Origin: Candidatus Limnocylindria bacterium
Lineage (GTDB): Bacteria > Chloroflexota > Limnocylindria > QHBO01
Assembly: GCA_030146365.1 (NCBI GenBank)
Contig: JASLBU010000181.1
Location: 1-10,079, forward strand
DNA: 10,079 nt
Direction: 5' to 3'
The notes beneath the pieces are model-generated. The model ran no database searches. It was not told the DNA's origin and saw only the letters and a program-made list of their open reading frames with translations. Shown here piece after piece: positions 4,775 to 10,079 of the stretch; the stretch's first letter is position 1; each line of letters starts with the position of its first letter. The translations under genes were made by a program, and so were the position numbers.

Positions 4775-6511
4775 CTACGGGTCGACGTGGAAGGTGAACA
4801 GCATCCCGCCCTCGTGGTGCTCGGCGATGTGGCAATGCGCGACCCAGTCGCCCGGGTTCGTGATCTCGAGGAGGATGTCGACGACCTGCCCGGTGGGAAT
4901 GAGGACCGTGTCCTTCCAGACGAGGTTGGGGTCGTCGACTCCGTCGCGGGACAGGATCAGGAAGCGGCCCGCCCCATGGATGTGGAACGGGTGGTGCATG
5001 GGATGGTCGGAGTCCATCTCGTTGACCACGCGGATCTTCACCAGGTCGCCCACGCGGAACCGCCAGTCGATAGCCCGCCCTTCGGCCCCCGTCGCGCGAT
5101 CAACGATCGTCCAGCGCGTGTTGGCCGGTGTGGTCATCCGGTTGACGTCGACCATGTCGTCTTCCCACTCGATGCCGCCGGCGTCGTGCGCATGCTCGCC
5201 GCCGGCATGCGCGTGCTGGCGGTCGTTCGCGTCCTCCGCACCGGGCGCATCGCCTGCGGGCTGGGAGACGAGCTGGGCGGGAACGAGCTTCATGCCGCAC
5301 TTCGGGCAGCGGTCGGCCTGCTCGCTTCTGACCTCCGGGTGCATCGGGCAGGCGTAGCTGATCGGGGCGACCGCAGTGGCGAGCAGCTTCATGCCGCACT
5401 TCGGGCAGTGTCCCGGCTCCTCCTGGACGATCTCCGGGTGCATCGGGCAGGTGTAGGCGATCTCGGCGCCCGGCGGCAGCTCCGGCTCACCCATGTCCAT
5501 CTCCGCCACGAGCGCCAGCGTCTTGTGCGGGTCGGCGTCCCGATACGGCTCGATGCGCTCCCGCGCGGCGACCAAGTCGGCGTTCGCGCGGAGCTCTCCG
5601 AACTGCGCGGCCAGTGACGGTTGCGCCTGCTCGCCGGAGACCACGACGGTCGCCAGCGGATAGGTGCGGTCGGGCGTGTGGTGCTCGAGCATGAGCTCAG
5701 CCGGTCCCCCGAACAGGACGTCGACCACGACACGCTCGGAGGGCGCGATGAGTACCGCCTCGACGAACTCCTCGTGCTCGTAGTGCCCGCTGTCGCCACC
5801 CACGCGCTTCATGCGAGCGCCGGGCAGCGCGACGTTGAAGACCCGCGTGTTCGCACTGTTGGTCAGGTAGAGGCGCAGCACCTCGCCGCTGAGCGCGCTG
5901 AGCGAGAGCTCCGGCTCCCCGTCGACCAGCAGCACGTTGCCGAAGCGCCCCATCGCGACGTAGGTCGTCTCGGACCGGCTGAACGGCGCGATCGCGCCGT
6001 CCTCCAGCAGGAGGTCGTCGAGCGTGAGCGAGAGCTCCCGGTTGACCGGCGGCCAGTAGTCAGGCTCCGCGGGCTCGACGATGATGGTCCCGTAGAGTCC
6101 CATTTCCTGCTCGTAGTCCTCGCGAATATGCGGGTGGTACCAGTACACCCCCGGATCGGGGAACGTGAGGCGATAGGTGAATCGCCCGCCGACGGGCATG
6201 GGCTCCTGAACCGTGGCGGTCCCGTCGTAGCGGTTCTCCAAGCGCAGGCCGTGCCAGTGCATGGTGGTCTCGGCGTCGATCTCGTTGACCGCGTCGATGA
6301 CCACCTCGGTGCCTTCCTCGACGCGCAGAACAGGTCCGGGTATGGACCCGTTGTAGGCGAGCATCCGCACGGTCGTGTCACCGAGTCGCTTCGCGACAGG
6401 GGCGATGCGGAACGAGAAGTGCTCACCCTCGGCGAGCTCCACCGTCTCGGGCGGATGCGCTTCGGGGAGGCCTTCGGTCGCAGTCGGGAAGCGATCCGAT
6501 GATGCGGTCAT
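4775..6511 (-). CDS. Multicopper oxidase with two inserted heavy-metal-binding domains
   Basis: The 578-residue protein should couple one-electron oxidation of a substrate (Cu(I) or another metal, or a phenol) to reduction of O2 to water. Copper motifs are intact: HWHG (85-88), YHPH (125-128), HHPFHIHG (506-513) and HCHIAEHHEGGM (559-570). The last includes the type-1 Cys560 and the likely axial Met570. Cupredoxin domains span about 30-150, 155-300 and 447-578. Between domains 2 and 3 lie two copies, 33 residues apart, of the heavy-metal-binding domain usually found at the front of Cu ATPases or CusB-like proteins: YTCPMHPE...CPKCGMKL (353-376) and YACPMHPE...CPKCGMKL (386-409). A linker with HAHAGGEHAHD (433-443) follows. 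The insert makes the protein larger than the usual three-domain oxidase. No Sec, Tat or lipoprotein signal is visible, so it appears cytoplasmic unless the true start differs. AGGAGA lies four bases before ATG 6511. It is the second gene after the flavoprotein. Confidence 0.93.
   Translation of the reverse strand: MTASSDRFPTATEGLPEAHPPETVELAEGEHFSFRIAPVAKRLGDTTVRMLAYNGSIPGPVLRVEEGTEVVIDAVNEIDAETTMHWHGLRLENRYDGTATVQEPMPVGGRFTYRLTFPDPGVYWYHPHIREDYEQEMGLYGTIIVEPAEPDYWPPVNRELSLTLDDLLLEDGAIAPFSRSETTYVAMGRFGNVLLVDGEPELSLSALSGEVLRLYLTNSANTRVFNVALPGARMKRVGGDSGHYEHEEFVEAVLIAPSERVVVDVLFGGPAELMLEHHTPDRTYPLATVVVSGEQAQPSLAAQFGELRANADLVAARERIEPYRDADPHKTLALVAEMDMGEPELPPGAEIAYTCPMHPEIVQEEPGHCPKCGMKLLATAVAPISYACPMHPEVRSEQADRCPKCGMKLVPAQLVSQPAGDAPGAEDANDRQHAHAGGEHAHDAGGIEWEDDMVDVNRMTTPANTRWTIVDRATGAEGRAIDWRFRVGDLVKIRVVNEMDSDHPMHHPFHIHGAGRFLILSRDGVDDPNLVWKDTVLIPTGQVVDILLEITNPGDWVAHCHIAEHHEGGMLFTFHVDP
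5286..5451. repeat. 99-bp tandem duplication within the oxidase gene (two metal-binding modules)
   Basis: A 24-base block is identical at 5286-5309 and 5385-5408, and a 20-base block is identical at 5333-5352 and 5432-5451. Both are offset by exactly 99 bases (33 codons). The blocks encode CPKCGMKL and CPMHPE of the two metal-binding domains. The connecting codons have diverged, so this looks like an internal duplication whose metal-binding codons are conserved or were homogenised. Confidence 0.8.
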
Positions 6512-6527
6512 GGCATCTCCTGTTCGG

Positions 6528-7682
6528 TCACGCGACGTGCTCGGCCGGCGACGATCGGGGTGCGGCGGCGGGGAACAAGCGGATCTGGCCGGCTATGTGC
6601 TCGGCGTCGTCCGCGACCCAGCCGAGGAGCGCGGACCCTCTGGTGTGCAGCCAGGACAGTCCGAGGAAGTAGAGCCCCGGCACTCCGGTGACGCCTCGTC
6701 GGTGCACCGCGCTGCCGCGCTCGTCGAACGCGGGGGCCTCGATCCATGAGTGATCGACACGGAAGCCCGTCGCCCAGACCACCGAGTCGGCCTCGACCGC
6801 GCCGCCGTCGGCGAATCGCACGGTTCGTCCGGCGGCGCCGACGGCGCGCCCGTGCACCTGCACTCCATGTCGGCGGCGGATCGTGCGGGGGCGAGAGCCG
6901 ATGAGGGTGTCGCGTCCCTTCATGCGGTGCCCGATGCGCGAGTCGACGGACTTGTGGATCAGGCCCGTGGCCTCGAGATACCAGAACAGGTCGCGGCCGA
7001 GGATCCGCTGCGGCAGCGGCGTCTGCCGGGACCCGATCGAGAGATGGACCTGATGCGAGCGCGAGAGCTCCTCGGCGATTTGGAGGCCCGTGTTGCCGCC
7101 GCCGACGACGAGCACGGTCCCCTGGGGCACGTCGTGCGAGGCGCGGTAGTCGCTGCTGTGGAGCTGTCTCACCTCAGGGTCGAGTCTGTCGGCGATCGGC
7201 GGGACGAAGGGGATCTGGAACGGGCCGGTCGCCACGACGACCTGTTCGGCCTCGTATGTCTCCGCGTCCGTCTCTACGAGGAAGCGGCCGTCGGGCGTGG
7301 CCATCCTGCGTACCGGATGGCCTAGCTCGATCGGGAGGGCGTGGCGCTCCGCATATGCGGTCAGGTAGTTCGCGACCTCGTCGCGCGTGGGGTACGCGTC
7401 CGGGTCTCCGGGCATCGCCATGCCGGGCAGGCCGCTGTAGCGACGGGGGGTGAAGAGCCGGAGCGAGTCCCAGCGCTTACGCCAGGCCGCCGCCGGCTCG
7501 TCCGCCGCCTCCAGGATCGTGAAGTCGCTGCCCTGGGCCTTCAGGAAGTAGCCGACGGCCAGTCCCGCCTGGCCGCCGCCGATCACGACGACACTGCGTC
7601 GGAGCCTCCGCGGTGAAGGCTGCGGCTGGCACCCAGCATCCTGCGGATCGCGGATGTGCTCCATGCGTGCCGTTCCCGCCAT
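6528..7682 (-). CDS. Flavin-monooxygenase-like FAD/NAD(P)H oxidoreductase (CzcO-like)
   Basis: This is a two-dinucleotide-fold flavoprotein of about 384 residues. VVVIGGGQAGLAVG (31-44) is the FAD-binding Rossmann loop. WRKRWDSLRLFTPRRYSGLP (67-86) is the conserved stretch following it in FMO-like proteins. VVVATGPFQIP (148-158) and VVWATGF (301-307) are the two ATG motifs, and VLVVGGGNTGLQIAEEL (190-206) is the NADPH fold. LYFLGLSW (337-344) is the usual C-terminal strand. Such proteins oxidise small substrates or act as NAD(P)H-dependent reductases; the substrate is unknown. Despite the CzcO name, a role in metal or cation transport is not shown. The oxidase starts 16 bases after its stop, so the two are co-transcribed. 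Starts are ambiguous: GTG 7685, ATG 7682 and ATG 7664 are all in frame and none has a strong Shine-Dalgarno. GCGGGAAC lies before ATG 7664. Confidence 0.88.
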   Translation of the reverse strand: MAGTARMEHIRDPQDAGCQPQPSPRRLRRSVVVIGGGQAGLAVGYFLKAQGSDFTILEAADEPAAAWRKRWDSLRLFTPRRYSGLPGMAMPGDPDAYPTRDEVANYLTAYAERHALPIELGHPVRRMATPDGRFLVETDAETYEAEQVVVATGPFQIPFVPPIADRLDPEVRQLHSSDYRASHDVPQGTVLVVGGGNTGLQIAEELSRSHQVHLSIGSRQTPLPQRILGRDLFWYLEATGLIHKSVDSRIGHRMKGRDTLIGSRPRTIRRRHGVQVHGRAVGAAGRTVRFADGGAVEADSVVWATGFRVDHSWIEAPAFDERGSAVHRRGVTGVPGLYFLGLSWLHTRGSALLGWVADDAEHIAGQIRLFPAAAPRSSPAEHVA

Positions 7683-7716
7683 CACAGAGCTGCGACGACC
7701 TAGAGGAACGCGGTCG

Positions 7717-7746
7717 ATCCTAAGTCGGTGGGCGCGACGAAAGCAA
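7717..7746 (-). promoter_or_regulatory. Putative promoter of the flavoprotein/oxidase unit
   Basis: On the minus strand TTGCTT (7741-7746), an 18-base spacer and TAGGAT (7717-7722) resemble actinobacterial housekeeping promoters. The expected transcription start is near 7710, leaving a leader of about 25-45 bases depending on the start codon used. Confidence 0.35.
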
Positions 7747-7763
7747 GACTTCGGCGGTCGGCG

Positions 7764-7859
7764 TCAACTCGGTGACCCGAAGCGCTCGAACAGGCGGCCG
7801 ATGGCAGTGCTGCCGAACTCCACGCTGTCGACGGGGATCCGCTCGTCCGCGACGCTGGA
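7764..7859 (-). other. Noncoding stretch with a possible short gene relic
   Basis: Between the flavoprotein promoter and the VOC fragment (about 7750-8150) I see no convincing gene. One minus-strand segment reads SSVADERIPVDSVEFG, then STAIGRLFERFGSPS and a stop. The DERIPV..(V/I)EFG...I.R...R(F/Y)G pattern recalls the C-terminus of M20-type peptidases/amidohydrolases, but no upstream part or catalytic residues are present. Treat as a weak guess. Confidence 0.2.
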
Positions 7860-8047
7860 CTCGCAGCCCGCCCTCTCCGGACCCGTGCTGATCGCCGAGG
7901 TCGGCGACGAGCCGTGGCGGCGGTCGAGATGCGCTCGGGCCGCACAGTGGCCGACCCGTTCCGACCGAGCGGGGCCGTGGCCGCGATCGCCCGGATGAGC
8001 GCGCTGGCTCGGGCCTCAACGCGCGGGCGTACTGACGTCAGGCTGCC

Positions 8048-8080
8048 GCGGGCGCCCGGGTCCTCGACCCAGGCGCCCGC
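8048..8080. terminator. Long near-perfect hairpin, terminator-like
   Basis: The 15-base arms 8048-8062 (GCGGGCGCCCGGGTC) and 8066-8080 (GACCCAGGCGCCCGC) pair with one mismatch (8057/8071) around the 3-base loop CTC. No T-run is adjacent on either side. No intact gene ends next to it on either strand, so it may be a terminator left behind by a lost gene or an insulator before the VOC genes. Confidence 0.5.
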
Positions 8081-8152
8081 AGTCGTCTGACCCCAATGCC
8101 CTTACGCGCCCACGACCACCAAGATTGGGGGCGGGTGTAGGGGCGGGCCACG

Positions 8153-8395
8153 ATGTGGCCGGGTCATCAGGGCGAGATCGTCAAGCCATGCCACGTCGAG
8201 GTGGGCCGCAGGGTGGCCGGCCATGTCCGTCTGGCGTTCGAGGTGGACGACAGCACGGCGATGACTCGCGCGCTTGCGACGGCCGGAGCGACCGTCATCG
8301 CCGAGCCGCGGCGGACGCCCTGGGACTCGCTGAACGCACGACTGGAAGGACCGGCCGGGCTGCAGCTCACGCTCTTCACCGAACTCGAAGGCTGA
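8153..8395 (+). pseudogene. VOC (glyoxalase-fold) protein, N-terminally truncated
   Basis: The 80-residue frame holds the second beta-alpha-beta-beta-beta half of a VOC protein. It has VEVGRRVAGHVRLAFEVDD (16-34), the helix TAMTRALATAGATVIAEP, then TPWDSLNARLEGPAGLQLTLF and TELEG. Intact single-domain members have about 115-130 residues and an N-terminal module starting near a (V/I)xDxxxSxxFYxxxLG motif. That module is absent here: an in-frame stop lies 15 bases before ATG 8153, and the strong hairpin at 8048-8080 occupies the place it should be. The usual metal-ligand Glu in the last strand is Gln (LQLTLF). It lies 34 bases upstream of an intact VOC gene on the same strand. It might still be translated as a half-domain that could dimerise, but decay is the simpler reading. 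Confidence 0.65.
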
Positions 8396-8429
8396 CGTAG
8401 CCGGCGGTACTGGGTACTCGAGCCATGGC

Positions 8430-8813
8430 ATGGACTTCCGCATTGAGCTCTTCGTCTCTGACGTTGAGACCTCGGTTGGGTTCTACGAGGAGGCGCTGGG
8501 CTTCCGCCTCGATCGCCTCGACGCTGACTATGCGAGCTTGCGGCGCGGCAAAGCGGTGCTCGGTCTCGGCGCGATGACGAAATTGCCTGAGGATGGCCTA
8601 GGTCCCGGGTTCACCCAGGCGCGCGTCTCCGATGAGCGCGGTGCCGGCGTCGAGATCGTGCTCGAAGTCGAAGATCTCGACGATGCACTCGCGCGATTCG
8701 AGGCCGCCGGCGGGCGCCTAGCCGAGCCGATCCAGAGGCGACCCTGGGGTCTACGCGACTTCCGCGTCGTCGATCCCGACGGCTACTACATTCGAATCAC
8801 GACAGCGGGCTGA
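8430..8813 (+). CDS. VOC-family (glyoxalase/bleomycin-resistance fold) protein
   Basis: The 127-residue product is a full VOC domain with two beta-alpha-beta-beta-beta modules. Module 1 is MDFRIELFVSDVETSVGFYEEALGF (in two parts: IELFVSDVE 5-13 and SVGFYEEALGF 15-25). Module 2 is GVEIVLEVEDLDDALARFEA (73-92), then PWGLRDFRVVDPDGYYIRIT. Members bind small hydrophobic compounds or metals, or act as lyases, isomerases and dioxygenases; the actual ligand is unknown. The last-strand metal ligand, usually Glu in DPDGxxIEL, is Arg here (IRIT), so a metal-dependent activity is unlikely and a binding or antidote role fits better. Start ATG 8430 fits the fold, but no clear Shine-Dalgarno is visible; ATG 8425 is in another frame. 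It follows the truncated VOC gene by 34 bases. Confidence 0.85.
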   Translation: MDFRIELFVSDVETSVGFYEEALGFRLDRLDADYASLRRGKAVLGLGAMTKLPEDGLGPGFTQARVSDERGAGVEIVLEVEDLDDALARFEAAGGRLAEPIQRRPWGLRDFRVVDPDGYYIRITTAG

Positions 8814-8847
8814 CGGCGCTATGTACGCCAGTGCTCGGGCGTGCCAT

Positions 8848-8900
8848 CGGCATCGCGCAGCCGGCGCATTCCCGCCGCCCGCCGATGCCGCGAATGCGCC
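8848..8900. repeat. Nested inverted repeats downstream of the VOC gene
   Basis: GGCGCATTC (8863-8871) and GAATGCGCC (8892-8900) are perfect 9-bp arms with a 20-base loop. CGGCATCG (8848-8855) and CGATGCCG (8883-8890) are a second perfect pair, whose right arm lies in the first loop. The two stems could form a pseudoknot-like or alternative structure. This may be a terminator for the VOC gene that stops at 8813. The rest of 8814-9068 has no gene I recognise on either strand. Confidence 0.35.
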
Positions 8901-9068
8901 CCATCCATCCAACCCTCGTGATGCTGCGGACCGCCGGTCGACCCCCCGAACCACCGCTGGCGCGCGCCCATGAAACGGAACAGATGCCGAATGACGCGCG
9001 GATCGATGCGCAATGACCGGCCGCGAAGGACGGCAGAGAGCCTCATCGGGGTGAAGGCGGCCTAGAGC

Positions 9069-9110
9069 CTCGTAATGAAGGGGTCAGCGGTTCGAATCCG
9101 CTCGTCGGCT
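9069..9110 (+). tRNA. tRNA-Thr(CGU) 3' part only; possible attachment site
   Basis: The sequence matches a tRNA from the anticodon loop to the discriminator base. CTCGTAA (9069-9075, anticodon CGT 9071-9073) is followed by 3' anticodon stem TGAAG, variable region GGGTC, T-stem AGCGG, loop TTCGAAT, CCGCT (9098-9102), 3' acceptor strand CGTCGGC and discriminator T9110. CCA is not encoded. The matching 5' half is missing: no GCCGACG acceptor strand, D-arm or CTTCA 5' anticodon stem stands upstream. Only TAGAGC at 9063-9068 recalls the end of a D-arm. A tRNA 3' end without its 5' half is the usual mark left by an integrative element that used the gene as attachment site, but no integrase is in the window. 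The fragment cannot be charged as it stands. Confidence 0.7.
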
Positions 9111-9274
9111 TGACAGACTGGACCCCAGAACGGGCCCTTCGCGGGCGGGCCGGTGACGCCCGACGACGACACACCCGCCGCCAGCCGTGCGAACTTCCAA
9201 TCGTCGCTGGTGGCGCCGATGAGCCGGCACAGAGCTGGTTCGAATTGCACGCCGGCGATGAGCTGACCCGGAGC

Positions 9275-9304
9275 GGGCGAGCTGGGCCGATGCCCGGCTC
9301 GCCC
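9275..9304 (-). terminator. Terminator hairpin behind the MFS transporter
   Basis: The outer arms GGGCGAGC (9275-9282) and GCTCGCCC (9297-9304) pair perfectly over 8 bp. Inside, after one mismatch, GGGC (9284-9287) and GCCC (9292-9295) pair around the tetraloop CGAT. It lies 18 bases past the transporter stop at 9323. No U-tract follows. The stretch 9111-9274 between it and the tRNA fragment holds no recognisable gene. Confidence 0.6.
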
Positions 9305-9322
9305 ACTGATCCGTGATGCCGA

Positions 9323-10079
9323 TCAGGCCGCGATCGGCGTCTCGTCGTGCGCGTCCGCCGTGGTGGCGGCCGCGGTCGCCCGGGGCGCGCGCAGCAGCAG
9401 CGCGGCGAGCAGCGCTCCGATCACCGCGATTCCGGCGGCGCCGAGGAAGGCGGCCGAGTAACCGTCCGTCAGCGCGGCCACGTCTCCGAGGCGACCGGCG
9501 CCTTGAGAGGTGGCGACGGCCGTCATGGCGGCCAGGCCGAGGGCCGAGCCGACCTGGTAGGCGGTGTTGACGATGCCGGAAGCCAGGCCGCCCTCTTCGG
9601 GGCGAGCCGAGGAGATCGCCGTTCCCAGTGACGGGATGAACGCGAGCGCCATGCCCGTCGCGGCGATCAGCGATGCCGGCAACACGTCGACGACGAACGA
9701 GCCGTCGGGACGCACGAGCGAGAGCAGCGCCATGCCGCCGGCGAGCGTCAGCAAGCCGGCCACGACTGGTGCCTTGAACCCGAAGCGATTGATGACCCGC
9801 GGAGCCACCACCACCATGAGCAGCATGATCGCGAGGGTCATGGGCAGCAGCGCCGCACCGCCCTCGAAGGCCCCGAAGCCGAGCACCTGCTGCAGGTAGA
9901 GGTTCAGGAAGAACCACATCGGGATCCATGCGGCGCCCAGCAGCAGCTGGGCGACGTTCGCCGCGGCGAGGTTCGGTGTGCGCAGGATGCTCAGCCGCAT
10001 GAGCGGTTCGCGCACCGCGTTCTGCAACGCGACGAACAGTCCGAGCAGGAGCACGCCGCCGCCGATGGCCGCGAGCGTG
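9323..10079 (-). CDS. MFS transporter, DHA2 (EmrB/QacA) type, C-terminal half (runs off window)
   Basis: The visible 251 residues are the second half of a 14-helix proton-driven drug exporter in the cytoplasmic membrane. They begin in helix TLAAIGGGVLLLGLFVALQ. The characteristic cytoplasmic stretch REPLMRLSILRTPNLAAAN follows, then helices around WIPMWFFLNLYLQQVLG, AALLPMTLAIMLLMVVVAP and APVVAGLLTLAGGMALLSLV. A further segment contains ASLIAATGMALAFIPSLGTA. SARPEEGGLASGIVNTAYQV is the typical DHA2 loop and helix near the C-terminus, and the last helix is AGIAVIGALLAALLL. The protein ends in an Ala/Thr-rich tail with HDETPIAA. Substrate cannot be inferred. The frame continues to the window edge; GTG 10054 is inside a helix and not a likely start. 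Because it is intact where visible, it may be core genome on the far side of the tRNA scar. Confidence 0.9.
   Translation of the reverse strand, partial: TLAAIGGGVLLLGLFVALQNAVREPLMRLSILRTPNLAAANVAQLLLGAAWIPMWFFLNLYLQQVLGFGAFEGGAALLPMTLAIMLLMVVVAPRVINRFGFKAPVVAGLLTLAGGMALLSLVRPDGSFVVDVLPASLIAATGMALAFIPSLGTAISSARPEEGGLASGIVNTAYQVGSALGLAAMTAVATSQGAGRLGDVAALTDGYSAAFLGAAGIAVIGALLAALLLRAPRATAAATTADAHDETPIAA

Noticed and set aside
4763..6502. Two long plus-strand open frames (4763-5617 and 5621-6502) across the oxidase
   Set aside because: They mirror the oxidase codons, show no family motifs, and the oxidase on the other strand has intact copper-ligand motifs.
9237..9245. Second copy of GGTTCGAAT, 148 bases after the tRNA T-loop
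   Set aside because: Only nine bases match and the flanks cannot form a T-arm, so it is not a second attachment core.
9062..9250. Minus-strand short frame ending in ADERIRTADPFITRL
   Set aside because: This ending is the reverse reading of a tRNA 3' end and is a well-known source of spurious proteins, not a gene.
9084..9929. Minus-strand frame of 281 codons overlapping the MFS gene and the tRNA fragment
   Set aside because: It runs through the MFS gene in another frame and has no domain; the MFS frame has clear membrane helices.
1..10079. CRISPR array, transposase, integrase or rRNA
   Set aside because: No regularly spaced repeats, no transposase or recombinase motifs and no rRNA-like conserved stretches were found on either strand.

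Overview
This is a strongly G+C-rich window from a bacterium that is probably an actinobacterium. The reasons are the codon use, sparse or leaderless translation signals, hairpin terminators without U-tracts, and the protein families present. A Thermoleophilia/Solirubrobacter-like source would fit, but that is inference. The region looks accessory: intact metal-handling and redox genes alternate with broken genes and a tRNA fragment.

Layout. The left edge (1-249) holds the hinge end of a heavy-metal P-type ATPase that loses its C-terminal membrane part. From 508 to 2334 (minus) lies a secreted LVIVD-repeat protein with a strong terminator behind it and a repeat-rich, operator-like upstream region. 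A TetR regulator (2581-3159, minus) is divergent from a two-gene plus-strand unit: a small one-helix protein with a His-rich tail (3270-3587) and a four-helix DUF2269-like membrane protein (3590-4108). Between 4097 and 4588 (minus) is a relic in which the C-terminus of a pyridine-nucleotide-disulfide oxidoreductase, damaged by three -1 frameshifts, is joined to the last third of a universal stress protein.

The core is a minus-strand pair from 7682 down to 4775: a flavin-monooxygenase-like FAD/NADPH oxidoreductase followed 16 bases later by a multicopper oxidase. The oxidase keeps all its copper-ligand motifs. It lacks an export signal and carries two tandem heavy-metal-binding domains (CPMHPE...CPKCGMKL) plus a His-rich linker inserted before its last cupredoxin domain. 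This is the most unusual protein here.

To the right are a noncoding stretch with a long hairpin (8048-8080), an N-terminally truncated VOC/glyoxalase-fold gene (8153-8395), an intact VOC gene (8430-8813), the 3' part of a tRNA-Thr(CGU) at 9069-9110 that may mark an integration site, and the C-terminal half of a DHA2-type MFS drug transporter (9323 to the window end, minus).

Functionally, the oxidase, its metal-binding inserts, the His-rich membrane protein and the ATPase and reductase remnants point to copper/heavy-metal stress handling in a region that has undergone gain, deletion and decay. No CRISPR array, transposase, integrase or rRNA was seen.
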